DNA of 27,494 nt from Anaerorhabdus sp036641015 (GCF_036641015.1 NZ_JAVWFO010000022.1:1-27494), one strand, 5' to 3'. Positions 15,417 through 23,811 are shown, numbered from the stretch's first letter. A program made the numbers and translations. The notes: a model not told the origin generated them from the letters alone.

Positions 15417-16406
15417 CTATTCTGTCTTTAAAGCTGCATCAAAGCTTACATCAGATGGTTGGAAATCCCATTTTTTAATATACTCGCATGCCTCTTTAGC
15501 GCCTGCAAATCTTTCCATACCACTATCTTCCCATTCAACAGCTACAGGTCCTTGATACCCTATTTGATTTAACTCACGAGTAATATTATCGAAATTAACA
15601 TCACCGTGTCCAAGAGAAACAAAGTTCCATCCTCTTCTTGTGTCACCAAATTCAATATGCGAACCAAGAATTCCTGCTCTGCCATCAAGACGAACTTTTA
15701 CATCTTTTGCATGAACATTGTAGATTCTATCACCAAAATCTCTTATAAATAACGCTGGGTCCATCCCTTGCCATACAAGATGACTAGGGTCAAAATTTAA
15801 TCCCAATGTTTCTCTGTAATTGATTGTTTCTAATAGTTTTTTAGTTGTGTAGTAATCAAATGCAATTTCTGTAGGATGTACTTCTAATGCAAGTTTAACC
15901 CCACACTCATCATACACATCAAATATCGGTGTCCATAATTCTTTAATTTTGTTGAAACCATCATCAACCATTTGTTGAGTAGTTTGTGGGAATGAATACC
16001 AATAAGCCCAAATTGGAGATCCTAAGAAACAAGTTACTACTTTAACATTTAATATCTTAGCTGCACGAGCAACATCTTTCATTTCACTAATTGCCCATTC
16101 TCTAATTTTTTCAGGTTGGTTTGCTAACTCATTAGGTGCAAAATTATTTAAACGTGGATCAAAATTATCCCCAACGCATTGTCCAACTAAATGTGCTCCT
16201 AACGCACTTATTTTTAAATTATATTTATTTAGAGTAGCAATTAATTCTTTTACATATTCAGGTTCATTAATAACTCTATGTACATCAACATGTGCTGCAA
16301 CAGCAAGTTCCAAACCTTCATATCCAAAACTACTCATTTTTTGACATAATTCTTCAAGTGATAAATCACCATATTGTCCACTACAGATTGATATCATTCT
16401 TTTCAT
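15417..16406 (-). CDS. Sugar isomerase/epimerase, xylose-isomerase-like TIM barrel
   Basis: A 329-residue cytosolic enzyme of the AP-endonuclease-2/xylose isomerase-like superfamily. Divalent metal ligands can be assigned by pattern: E175 (LALEVHP), D206 with H209 (LNFDPSHLVWQG), H232 (NVHAKD) and E291 or E293 (AVEWEDSG). Family members interconvert ketoses and aldoses, epimerise sugars, or act on keto-sugars and inositol derivatives. It is the last gene of the operon, 10 bp after the dehydrogenase, so it probably acts on the product of that oxidation. The substrate is not recognisable from the sequence. DNA repair (endonuclease IV) is ruled unlikely by context and by the missing endonuclease signatures. 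Confidence 0.88.
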   Translation of the reverse strand: MKRMISICSGQYGDLSLEELCQKMSSFGYEGLELAVAAHVDVHRVINEPEYVKELIATLNKYNLKISALGAHLVGQCVGDNFDPRLNNFAPNELANQPEKIREWAISEMKDVARAAKILNVKVVTCFLGSPIWAYWYSFPQTTQQMVDDGFNKIKELWTPIFDVYDECGVKLALEVHPTEIAFDYYTTKKLLETINYRETLGLNFDPSHLVWQGMDPALFIRDFGDRIYNVHAKDVKVRLDGRAGILGSHIEFGDTRRGWNFVSLGHGDVNFDNITRELNQIGYQGPVAVEWEDSGMERFAGAKEACEYIKKWDFQPSDVSFDAALKTE

Positions 16407-16416
16407 TTTTCCACCC

Positions 16417-17460
16417 CTAATATTTAACCTTTACCATACAGTTTTTAGCTGCTGATTCTTCAGCCGCAATGACTACTCGCATTGCTTTACTTGCTTCATA
16501 ACCTGGTACTGGTACTTCTTTACCTTCAAGTATTGCTGATACAAAGCTATCAATAACCCCTGTATTTGTTCTACCATTATTTGTTTGTTCTTTATTCGAT
16601 GTCATTTGATCCAATTGGAATTTTTCTACTTCACCATTTTTCTTTTCAAGAATCAATGAATATTCTGGATCACTATAGCATTTTAAAATTCCTTCTGTTC
16701 CATAAATAACTGTAGAGTTATCTTCATTACCATAGAATGTCCAACTAACATGCATAGTACCAATAGTACCTTTTTTAGTTTGATACATGCAATACGAATT
16801 ATCATCAACTGTTATTGGTGTTCCATCTGGATACTTTTTATCCAATGTACGTATTTGTGCAAACACATCTGTAATTTCATCATCAAGTAAATAATGCATT
16901 AAATCTGTCTTATGAACACCTAAATCAGCCATTGCCCCAAAATGAGCAAGTTTCTTATCAAAGAACCAAGAGTTTGCATCACCTGTCCAACCTTCAGGTC
17001 CTGGATGGCCGAACACTGTTCTAAATGTTAATACTTTTCCAATTGTACCATTTTTAATTAATTCATGAGCTTTAACGTGTGCTAGTGCAAAACGTTGATT
17101 TTGTGCAACCATAAGTTGTACATTGTTTTTCTTAGCTGTATCTATCATCGCAACACATTCTTCTACAGTAGTTGCCATTGGTTTTTCTACCAATACATGC
17201 TTACCTGAATTTAATGCTTTGATCGTAACTTCCGCATGCGCTATATTTGCTACATTAACACTTACTGCATCTAAATCTAAATTAAGAAATTCTTCTAATG
17301 TTTTATACGCAACAGCGTTGTACTCTTTTGCAAGTTCTTGTGCTCTTTCATAGTTATTATCAAAGAATGCAACAATCTCACAATCAGTATTCTCTGCATA
17401 TTCTGGTGCATGACGAACTTGTGTGATTTTACCACAGCCAATAATTCCAATTTTCAACAT
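16417..17460 (-). CDS. Gfo/Idh/MocA family NAD(P)-dependent dehydrogenase
   Basis: 347 residues. The start at 17460 (MLKIGIIGCGKI) was chosen because AGGTGG lies five bases upstream. A GTG nine bases earlier is in frame but abuts the permease stop and has no site of its own. The Rossmann fold has GIIGCG (5-10), the catalytic lysine is in EKPMATT (K93), and D178/H182 in ADLGVHKTD complete the usual active-site set. The family oxidises sugars or inositols using NAD(P). Set between the permease and an isomerase, it likely performs the first catabolic step on the imported compound. Myo-inositol or a 3-keto-glycoside route are candidate substrates, not established. Confidence 0.88.
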   Translation of the reverse strand: MLKIGIIGCGKITQVRHAPEYAENTDCEIVAFFDNNYERAQELAKEYNAVAYKTLEEFLNLDLDAVSVNVANIAHAEVTIKALNSGKHVLVEKPMATTVEECVAMIDTAKKNNVQLMVAQNQRFALAHVKAHELIKNGTIGKVLTFRTVFGHPGPEGWTGDANSWFFDKKLAHFGAMADLGVHKTDLMHYLLDDEITDVFAQIRTLDKKYPDGTPITVDDNSYCMYQTKKGTIGTMHVSWTFYGNEDNSTVIYGTEGILKCYSDPEYSLILEKKNGEVEKFQLDQMTSNKEQTNNGRTNTGVIDSFVSAILEGKEVPVPGYEASKAMRVVIAAEESAAKNCMVKVKY

Positions 17461-17469
17461 GTCATCCAC

Positions 17470-18459
17470 CTATTTCTTTCTATTTTGGAAATTTTGAAGC
17501 AATACCGCAATAACAATAATTGATCCACTGATTGCACCATTTAAGAATGATGATACATCAGCACTTGTTAGAATATTACTAATAATCTTAAACATGAGTA
17601 CCCCTAGGAAGGTTCCCATTATCTTACCTTTACCACCACTCATTGATGTACCACCAATTGCTACAGCAGCAATAGCTTCCATCTCATACCCAACTGCCGC
17701 ATTCGCTGATGCAACAGCAGTTAAACGAGATGCATATAATACCGCAGCGATCCCACACATAATTCCTGTTATTGTAAATACAGCAACCTTAGTCATATCA
17801 ACATTGATACCTGCAAGTCTTGCAGATGTTTCATTACTACCAACTGCATAAATATGTTTACCAAGTTTAGTACGTTTCATAATAACATTAAATATAATTG
17901 CAATTACAATAAATATAATCATCATATATGGAATTTTAAAATCTCCAATTTGAATTCCGCCAACTGCAATCATACGGAAACTATCATAGATTTCTTTCTT
18001 TACTGTGAATGGCCCACCTTGACCATAGAAGTTAATAATTGAACGACATGCTGTTTGCATTGCAAGTGTCGCAATCATCGCAGGCAAGTGACCTTTTGCC
18101 ACAAGCAATCCATTGACAGTACCAATAATAGCACCACCAATAATACAGAATAACAACATAACCCAAACACTACCAGTAGCGTTTAGAACCATAATTCCAA
18201 ATCCACCAAGTATTGCAACTTGTGAACCAACTGAGATATCAATTTGGCCAGCGGAAATAACCATACTCATACCCATTGCAATTAATCCAATCATTGTACT
18301 TTGTACAAAGATATTTGAAATATTATTCCAAGAAAAGAAGTTTGGATTCATAAATGACGCAATAATTACTAGTAAAAAGAATGATAACCAATAACTATAA
18401 TCTTGAACAATTTTTCTTAACACTTCTTTTGTTGATAACCCTTGAAAACTCTTAAACAT
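17470..18459 (-). CDS. ABC sugar transporter permease, RbsC/MglC type
   Basis: 329 residues with many hydrophobic helices, as in the BPD_transp_2 permeases of ribose/galactose-type importers. Recognisable blocks are MIGLIAMGMSMVISAGQIDISVG, GTVNGLLVAKGHLPAMIATLA, YAVGSNETSARLAGIN, and VGYEMEAIAAVAIGGTSMSGGKGK with its downstream FLGVL. It overlaps the ATPase gene by eight bases, implying coupled translation. It forms the membrane channel with the upstream ATPase and binding protein. Confidence 0.92.
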   Translation of the reverse strand: MFKSFQGLSTKEVLRKIVQDYSYWLSFFLLVIIASFMNPNFFSWNNISNIFVQSTMIGLIAMGMSMVISAGQIDISVGSQVAILGGFGIMVLNATGSVWVMLLFCIIGGAIIGTVNGLLVAKGHLPAMIATLAMQTACRSIINFYGQGGPFTVKKEIYDSFRMIAVGGIQIGDFKIPYMMIIFIVIAIIFNVIMKRTKLGKHIYAVGSNETSARLAGINVDMTKVAVFTITGIMCGIAAVLYASRLTAVASANAAVGYEMEAIAAVAIGGTSMSGGKGKIMGTFLGVLMFKIISNILTSADVSSFLNGAISGSIIVIAVLLQNFQNRKK

Positions 18460-19954
18460 CTGCTCTTACCTCCTTATTAACACCTGTAGAATACATCATG
18501 ACGTCTTTTTCATTTAACTCTTCACGATTCATTTCTTTCATTACTTCACCTTTATATAAAACTAAACAACGATCGGCTACTTTATATATTTCTGGGAATT
18601 CTGCACTAAATACAATAATTCCTTTACCCTGTCTCGCTAGTTCTAAAATCAAGTGATAAATTTCAAACTTAGCTCCTACATCTATACCTTGTGTAGGATT
18701 ATCAAACAACATGATTCCAGCATCAGCTTCTAGCCATCTGCCTAAAATTACTTTTTGTTGATTACCACCTGATAATGATGTTATCGGATTATTAGGATTA
18801 CCAACTTTAATTTTCATTGCACTTTGTTGTCTTATAAATCTTTCGCTTTCATCCTTATCACTAATTAATAATTTTTTCAATTTAGTATTAATAAATGCCA
18901 TCGACATGTTGTCATAAATAGACAAGTCATTGAAGATTCCTCTTTCTTTACGCATACGTGGAACTAATGCTACCCCACGTTTCATAAAGTTAATTATTTT
19001 TGAACCTTTCTTCATTTCCTCGTCATTTATTTGAATTGTACCAGTATACTTTTCTGCTCCAAATAAAGCATCAGCAATTGCTTCTCTACCAGATCCTTGT
19101 AATCCTGTAATCGCAATAATTTCACCTGCATGTAAATCGAAATTAATATCATGAAACAATTCACTCGAAAAATTCTTAACTGATAAAACTACTTTATCTT
19201 TTGAATAATTTTCTTTATTATCAAATGAATCTTCTGCAAGGTTATGACCAATCATCATTTCAGTAATTTCACTTTCAACGATATCTTTGAAATTCCCCTG
19301 TGATACATAGTTTCCATCTCGCATAATGAAATATGTTTTGCATATCTCAAACAATTCCGGCATTTTATGTGAGATGAAAATGAAACTTACACCTTCTTCA
19401 CTTAATTGCCTCATGATATTGAACAAATTCTCAATTTCATTTGTTGATAAAGCCGTTGTTGGTTCATCCATAATAATTAGTTCCGATTTGAACAGTAGTG
19501 ATTTAGCAATTTCAAGTAATTGTTTTTCTGCTGCTTGTAAATCTCCTACATGACTTAATGGATTGATATTTACATTCATTCTTTCGAATACTTCTTTACA
19601 ACGGTTTACCATTTCTTTTGTTTGTGTAATCCCATTTTTAGTTATTTCTTGTGCTAGAAACATATTCTCTACAACCGTTAATTCGTTACAAAGATTAAGT
19701 TCTTGGTGGATAAAGCGAATTCCATATTGACTAGCAACATGAGCATTAGCGATATGCACTTTTTTACCATCAATAAAGATTTCTCCTTTTGTTGGCTGAA
19801 GTGCTCCAGCAAGCACATTCATTAGTGTTGATTTTCCTGCACCGTTTTCCCCGAGTAACCCAACAATATCTTTTGTATTAATTGAGAAATCTACGTTATT
19901 TACAGCACGAACTGGACCGAAGTCCATGACAATACCCTTCATTTCAACAAGCAT
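18452..19954 (-). CDS. ABC sugar importer ATPase, two nucleotide-binding domains (RbsA/MglA type)
   Basis: 500 residues with two fused ABC domains. Domain 1 has Walker A GENGAGKST (35-43) and Walker B LIIMDEPTTAL. Its signature segment is degenerate (DLQAAEKQLLEIAKSL), as usual in this class. Domain 2 has GLQGSGREAI in place of a canonical Walker A (R for K, also usual), a proper LSGGNQQKV signature, and Walker B MLFDNPTQGIDVGAK, where N replaces the catalytic glutamate. The sites are therefore asymmetric, with only domain 1's motor residues intact. It powers the neighbouring permease. The ribosome binding site is AAAGGAG. Confidence 0.93.
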   Translation of the reverse strand: MLVEMKGIVMDFGPVRAVNNVDFSINTKDIVGLLGENGAGKSTLMNVLAGALQPTKGEIFIDGKKVHIANAHVASQYGIRFIHQELNLCNELTVVENMFLAQEITKNGITQTKEMVNRCKEVFERMNVNINPLSHVGDLQAAEKQLLEIAKSLLFKSELIIMDEPTTALSTNEIENLFNIMRQLSEEGVSFIFISHKMPELFEICKTYFIMRDGNYVSQGNFKDIVESEITEMMIGHNLAEDSFDNKENYSKDKVVLSVKNFSSELFHDINFDLHAGEIIAITGLQGSGREAIADALFGAEKYTGTIQINDEEMKKGSKIINFMKRGVALVPRMRKERGIFNDLSIYDNMSMAFINTKLKKLLISDKDESERFIRQQSAMKIKVGNPNNPITSLSGGNQQKVILGRWLEADAGIMLFDNPTQGIDVGAKFEIYHLILELARQGKGIIVFSAEFPEIYKVADRCLVLYKGEVMKEMNREELNEKDVMMYSTGVNKEVRADV

Positions 19955-19978
19955 ATTCTTACTCCTTTATTTAAATAA

Positions 19979-20006
19979 GAAAGTCGGTCAATGACGACCG
20001 ACTTTC
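19979..20006 (-). terminator. Hairpin between binding-protein and ATPase genes, likely partial terminator or mRNA stabiliser
   Basis: An 11-bp perfect stem (GAAAGTCGGTC / GACCGACTTTC on plus) around a six-base loop. It lies 21 bp after the binding-protein stop. On the minus strand the stem is followed by TTATTTAAATAAA, too broken for a full terminator. Such structures often keep binding-protein mRNA more abundant than the rest of a transporter transcript. Confidence 0.65.
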
Positions 20007-20027
20007 AACATCATCATCAAATTTTAA

Positions 20028-21119
20028 TTATTCGAAAATGCTGTAACGTTCTGTGAATATATCGCTTCCTCTATATCCTTCGAAATCAAATTTAGCGTCT
20101 CCACCTGCATTAGAAATTGCAAATGTAGGGATTAAGTAAACTCCATCAGTCAATGTTGCACCAGTATATTCAGCACCTTGAGCAGCAGAAACTCCTAAAC
20201 GGATTGCTTCTCTTACCATACCAGGAGCAAAGTAATAAGTGATAAGTTTAACACCTAATTTAGTGTTATCGAATTTTTCTAAAGTTTCTTTACGTCCACC
20301 GATTGAAGTCATAAGTCTTAAGTTACTTAAGTCAGCTCCACCTGTGTAAGCTTCTAATGCATTCATGATACCATCTGTAATTTCATCATCATGAGTTACG
20401 ATTAAATCTAAACTTTCGATTTCTTCTTTAGTAGCTCCAGCTAACCATTCTTCCATAAGGTTTTGTGATGTTTCTGAGCTCCAGTTTGTTACGAATGTGT
20501 CTTTCATTTGAACGAATTTAGCAGGATCAACTACATCATCCATACCTTGTGAACGTTGAACACCAACTGTTGATGCATCACCAATGAAACGTAAGTAATT
20601 AACTGCATCATCATCAGCAAAGAATGTTGTTAGGTAGTTACCCATTTGAGTACCGATACCAACGTTATCTCCCATGATGTCTCCAACAAATGTGTCAGCT
20701 TTGAAACCATCGATTAAACGGTCATAGATAACTAGTTTAACACCAGCATCTGTAATAGATTGTGCAGCACTACGTAATGCTTCACCTTCCATTGGCCATA
20801 ATACGATTACATCTGGATCACTACTAGATAGTAGATTTTCAATAGATGTAATTTGGTCACTAGCTTCAAGTCCGTCTTTAACGATAACTTCGATGTTTTG
20901 ACCACTAGCGTTAATTGCTTCTGCTTCTGCTTTAGCGTGTGCTAAACTTTCTCCAGTAAATCCATGGTCACCAGAAGGTACAACAACACCAATTACGATT
21001 TTGTCTCCCTCAGTTGCTCCAGCGTCACCTTCAGTTGCAGGATCCTTTGCAGGAGTACTACATGCAGCTAGGCTTAATGCTAATAATGATACAAGTAATG
21101 CTTTTAAACCTTTTTTCAT
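20028..21119 (-). CDS. Periplasmic-type sugar-binding lipoprotein of the ABC importer
   Basis: 363 residues. A lipoprotein signal peptide ends in the lipobox LSLAAC with the modified cysteine at 20, followed by a short Gly/Glu/Ala/Thr-rich linker. The mature part is a Peripla_BP_4 (LacI-like) two-lobed fold: IVIGVVVPSGDHGFTG, DPDVIVLWPMEGEAL, GVKLVIYDRLID and LDLIVTHDDEITDGIMNAL. It would be anchored outside the membrane and deliver sugar to the permease. The ligand cannot be named from sequence alone. The start has AGAGGAAAG upstream. Confidence 0.92.
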   Translation of the reverse strand: MKKGLKALLVSLLALSLAACSTPAKDPATEGDAGATEGDKIVIGVVVPSGDHGFTGESLAHAKAEAEAINASGQNIEVIVKDGLEASDQITSIENLLSSSDPDVIVLWPMEGEALRSAAQSITDAGVKLVIYDRLIDGFKADTFVGDIMGDNVGIGTQMGNYLTTFFADDDAVNYLRFIGDASTVGVQRSQGMDDVVDPAKFVQMKDTFVTNWSSETSQNLMEEWLAGATKEEIESLDLIVTHDDEITDGIMNALEAYTGGADLSNLRLMTSIGGRKETLEKFDNTKLGVKLITYYFAPGMVREAIRLGVSAAQGAEYTGATLTDGVYLIPTFAISNAGGDAKFDFEGYRGSDIFTERYSIFE

Positions 21120-21155
21120 TTTCTTTCCTCTCTCTCTTAATGAAATTTTATGATT

Positions 21156-21174
21156 AACGAGTTCCCGTCTCGTT
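21156..21174 (-). other. Short hairpin between the repressor and binding-protein genes
   Basis: Inverted repeat AACGAG-N7-CTCGTT starting six bases after the repressor stop. No T-tract follows on the minus strand, so it is not a standard terminator. It may protect the downstream mRNA from 3' exonucleases, or let processing separate repressor and transporter messages. No separate promoter is evident in this 60-bp gap. Confidence 0.45.
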
Positions 21175-21179
21175 CAATC

Positions 21180-22196
21180 CTATTTAAGTATTGATGTTGA
21201 TCCTCTTATCACTAATTCATGTTCAAGTAATGTAACTTTGGGTTTATCATCTTGACCATTTAATAACTCTTGTACTCTTTCCATTGCAGATACTCCAATT
21301 TCTCTACACGGTTGATTTACTGTTGTTATTTGAGGAACCATCATTTCGGCATATTCTAGGTTATCGAATCCAACTATTGAAACATCTGTAGGAACATCAA
21401 GTCCTACTTGTCTAGCGCCATATATAGCACCAAGTGCCAAGATATCAGAGATACAAAACAAGGCGGTCACATGATTTTTCTTCGATAGCATTTTAGTGGC
21501 TAGTTTCCTAGCACTTTGAAAGGAGTAATCACTGGAGGCGAAATCAATGTTTTTTTTGCTATCTATACCATACTCTTTACACGCATCTAGAAAACCTTCC
21601 ATACGCAGTTTAGTTGAGATGTACTCATTTTCACTACTTAACATACCAATCTTAGTATGTCCTTGTTGGATCAAGTATTCAGTTGCTTCAAAAGCCGCCT
21701 TGTAGTTATCAACAGATACACGATTAACTTTTAAATTAGGGTTATATTCACTACAGAATACAACTGGGTATTTTTGTGCATACGGTAACAACCATTTATC
21801 ATCAAAGTTTGTCGCAAGAACTATTGCCGCATCAGCTCTACGACTATCTAACATTTTAATTAATTCCATTTCTTGTTCTTTATCACCATTTGAACTACAT
21901 ACAAAAGTACTACTACCATATTTTCTTGCTGTCTCACTAATACCCTCAATAATATTTGAATAGTATGGGTTAGTAAGATTTGGTGTTAACACAAGAATTG
22001 CACCACTCGTATTTCTTCTCAAGTTACGTGCAGATAAGTTTGGTTCATACGATAATTCTTGAATTGCCTTTAATACTTTCTCTTTAGTTTCTGGATTAAC
22101 ATAGCATGTATTATTTATTACACGTGAGACAGTCGCAACAGAAACACCCGCTAATTTTGATACATCACTTATCTTTACAGACTCTTGATTTTTCAT
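21180..22196 (-). CDS. LacI-family transcriptional repressor of the sugar operon
   Basis: 338 residues. The start at 22196 (MKNQESVKISDV) was chosen because AAAGGA lies five bases upstream and places the helix-turn-helix at the very N-terminus, as in the family. A longer reading from 22274 would run through a palindromic operator. The DNA-binding part is VKISDVSKLAGVSVATVSRVINN, followed by the hinge (LSARNLRRN) and a sugar-binding-like effector domain ending in LEHELVIRGSTSILK. It is the first gene of the operon it probably controls. Palindromes at 22211-22224 and 22323-22336 are the likely operators. The inducer is presumably the imported sugar or a derivative. Confidence 0.92.
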   Translation of the reverse strand: MKNQESVKISDVSKLAGVSVATVSRVINNTCYVNPETKEKVLKAIQELSYEPNLSARNLRRNTSGAILVLTPNLTNPYYSNIIEGISETARKYGSSTFVCSSNGDKEQEMELIKMLDSRRADAAIVLATNFDDKWLLPYAQKYPVVFCSEYNPNLKVNRVSVDNYKAAFEATEYLIQQGHTKIGMLSSENEYISTKLRMEGFLDACKEYGIDSKKNIDFASSDYSFQSARKLATKMLSKKNHVTALFCISDILALGAIYGARQVGLDVPTDVSIVGFDNLEYAEMMVPQITTVNQPCREIGVSAMERVQELLNGQDDKPKVTLLEHELVIRGSTSILK

Positions 22197-22208
22197 TTCT
22201 GTCCTTTC

Positions 22209-22226
22209 CATGTAATCCATTACATG
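22209..22226. promoter_or_regulatory. Proximal operator of the LacI-type repressor
   Basis: CATGTAATCCATTACATG: eight-base perfect arms around a CC center. It lies 13 bases before the repressor start codon, in the transcribed leader or overlapping the transcription start, where a bound repressor would block transcription. Confidence 0.65.
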
Positions 22227-22296
22227 AGGTTCTAAAAAAAACAATCTTTTTTTAAAAAGTGGATCAACATTCAATTTATATTTCTAAATTATCACA

Positions 22297-22314
22297 CCCC
22301 TATACAAAATGCAA
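22297..22314 (-). promoter_or_regulatory. Possible -35 region of the repressor/sugar operon promoter
   Basis: Minus-strand TTGCAT at 22314-22309 is followed by GTGTGATAATTT. The best -10 hexamers (GATAAT or TAATTT) give spacings of 15 or 17 bp, so the exact pair is uncertain. An alternative TAAAAT further upstream near 22350 has no good -35. The two palindromes flank this region on both sides. Confidence 0.35.
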
Positions 22315-22322
22315 GCGGTTTC

Positions 22323-22336
22323 TGTAATCGATTACA
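22323..22336. promoter_or_regulatory. Distal operator or CcpA cre-like site
   Basis: TGTAATCGATTACA, a perfect 14-bp palindrome with the central CG typical of LacI/GalR-family operators. It fits the Bacillota cre consensus (TGWAANCGNTNWCA) at every position, so it could bind CcpA, the local repressor, or both. It lies just upstream of the putative -35 box, about 112 bp center to center from the proximal operator. Confidence 0.65.
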
Positions 22337-22444
22337 AGAGTTGTGAATATTTTAGCATTGTCTATACCAAAAAAAGCCCTTTATAATCAACTTTTTTAAT
22401 ATTTTATATTTTTTATAAAAATTTAAAATTTTTTATGAAAATTG

Positions 22445-22837
22445 CTATTCTTTGATAAGATTGCTTTCATATTTTATTTCACCTGCTAAAACATCATCAT
22501 AAAAATTTTGTTTATAATCAATGAAATTAATACTATCATTTACTTCCTTTAATTTTTTTAACAACAACTCTTTCTTTTTATCTAATATTATCTTTCTTGT
22601 TGGTATCGATGAAACACCTTGTAAACAGAGTTCAATGTATTCTTTCATCTCAGAAATACCCATACCGCATTGTTTTAAGCATGAAAGACTATCAATCCAC
22701 GCAATATCTTTATCATCAAATACACGATAGTTATTTACATCCCGTTTTACATTTGGTATCAATCCTTCATTACAATAATACTTTAGGGTTTCATATGTCA
22801 TTCCTGTTTTATTGCACACTTCTTTCATTGAATACAT
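22445..22837 (-). CDS. MerR-family regulator, AdhR/NmlR-like
   Basis: 130 residues: an N-terminal winged helix-turn-helix (YSMKEVCNKTGMTYETLKYY, then NNYRVFDDKDI), and a C-terminal coiled-coil dimer helix (about 80-115). A short tail lacks any metal-binding cysteine cluster. C53 in WIDSLSCLKQCGM aligns, by my recollection of B. subtilis AdhR (C52) and pneumococcal NmlR, with the cysteine that senses aldehydes or other electrophiles. It is transcribed away from the aldo/keto reductase gene, which it most likely activates by untwisting the 19-bp-spacer promoter between them. GGAGG precedes the start. No strong terminator follows, only AT-rich sequence. Confidence 0.88.
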   Translation of the reverse strand: MYSMKEVCNKTGMTYETLKYYCNEGLIPNVKRDVNNYRVFDDKDIAWIDSLSCLKQCGMGISEMKEYIELCLQGVSSIPTRKIILDKKKELLLKKLKEVNDSINFIDYKQNFYDDVLAGEIKYESNLIKE

Positions 22838-22863
22838 GATCTAATCCTCCAATAAATAGTTCT

Positions 22864-22894
22864 TGACCGGTAGTTACTACCGAGATTTATAATT
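22864..22894 (+). promoter_or_regulatory. MerR-type promoter/operator of the aldo/keto reductase operon
   Basis: TTGACC (22864-22869) and a perfect TATAAT (22889-22894) are separated by 19 bp, two longer than normal. The spacer region contains the perfect palindrome CGGTAGTTACTACCG (22869-22883). Overlong spacers carrying a dyad are the hallmark of promoters activated by MerR-family proteins, and the MerR gene is divergent and adjacent. Confidence 0.9.
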
Positions 22895-22901
22895 CGATCA
22901 T

Positions 22902-22918
22902 ACTAAATGAATTAGTAC
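22902..22918 (+). other. Small inverted repeat in the 5' leader of the aldo/keto reductase mRNA
   Basis: TACTAA-ATGAA-TTAGTA begins at the predicted transcription start (near 22901) and ends just before AAGGAGG. It could form a weak 5' hairpin that stabilises the mRNA, or be a second protein-binding site. Weak in either case, given its AT content. Confidence 0.3.
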
Positions 22919-22938
22919 ACGTCAAGGAGGAATTAATT

Positions 22939-23799
22939 ATGGAATATGTAACACTAAGTAACAATGTAGTAATGCCTAAGTTAGGATTTGGAGTATTTCA
23001 AATACCAAAAGATATTTGTGAGGAGTGTGTTTTAAATGCTATTCAAATTGGATATCGTCATATTGACACTGCTCAATCTTATTTTAATGAGGAAGAAGTT
23101 GGTAATGCTATCGCTAAATGTGGCATCCCTCGTACTGAATTATTTATTACCACAAAAGTTTGGATTGATAATTATGGATATGATAAAACAAAATCATCGA
23201 TTGAAACATCACTTATTAAACTTAAAACCGATTATATCGATTTAGTATTACTTCATCAACCCTTTGGAGATACTTATGATGCTTATCGTGCATTACAAGA
23301 TTTATACAAGGAAGGAAAAATAAAAGCTATTGGCGTAAGTAATTTTGCACCTGATCGTTTAGCTGATATGGTTGGATTTAATGAAATACCTCCACATGTC
23401 AACCAAGTTGAAGTCAACCCATTACACCAACAAGTAAAAGCACAAGAAAATATGATTAAACGTAGTGTTCAAATGCAGGCATGGGCCCCATTTGGCGAAG
23501 GAAAAAATAATATGTTTCAAAACCCAGTATTAACAGAAATAGGTAATCAATATCATAAATCTGTTGCTCAAGTCATTTTGAGATGGTTAATGCAACGTGA
23601 TGTTGTTGCTCTTGCAAAATCTATTCACATTGAAAGAATGAAAGAAAATTTTGATATCTTTGACTTTGAATTATCACAAGATGATATGAACAAAATCGCT
23701 CAACTCGATACTAATACTAGCTTGTTCTTTAATCATCAAACACCAGAAACAGTAGATTGGTTTCTTAATCTAATCCAAGATAGAAAAAACAAAATATAG
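22939..23799 (+). CDS. Aldo/keto reductase (2,5-diketo-D-gluconate reductase-like)
   Basis: 286 residues, a full-length NADPH-dependent (beta/alpha)8-barrel carbonyl reductase. The catalytic tetrad is present: D43 and Y48 (HIDTAQSYFNEEEVG), K73 (FITTKVW) and H106 (DLVLLHQP). Further family blocks are AIGVSNFAPDRL and HVNQVEVNPLHQQ. ALAKSIHIERMKENFDIFDF contacts the cofactor. Enzymes of this type reduce toxic aldehydes and ketones such as methylglyoxal. AAGGAGG lies eight bases before ATG. It is the first gene under the MerR-type promoter, which supports a role in reactive carbonyl defence rather than sugar metabolism. Confidence 0.92.
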   Translation: MEYVTLSNNVVMPKLGFGVFQIPKDICEECVLNAIQIGYRHIDTAQSYFNEEEVGNAIAKCGIPRTELFITTKVWIDNYGYDKTKSSIETSLIKLKTDYIDLVLLHQPFGDTYDAYRALQDLYKEGKIKAIGVSNFAPDRLADMVGFNEIPPHVNQVEVNPLHQQVKAQENMIKRSVQMQAWAPFGEGKNNMFQNPVLTEIGNQYHKSVAQVILRWLMQRDVVALAKSIHIERMKENFDIFDFELSQDDMNKIAQLDTNTSLFFNHQTPETVDWFLNLIQDRKNKI

Positions 23800-23811
23800 A
23801 AAGGTACTTAT

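Noticed and set aside
22197..22274. N-terminal 26-codon extension of the LacI-type repressor
   Set aside because: The extension has no ribosome binding site, translates an operator palindrome, and would bury the helix-turn-helix; the ATG at 22196 has AAAGGA at proper distance.
22370..22444. Possible terminator of the MerR gene
   Set aside because: Only AT-tract pairings such as AAAAAAG/CTTTTTT around a long loop could be drawn; too weak to call.
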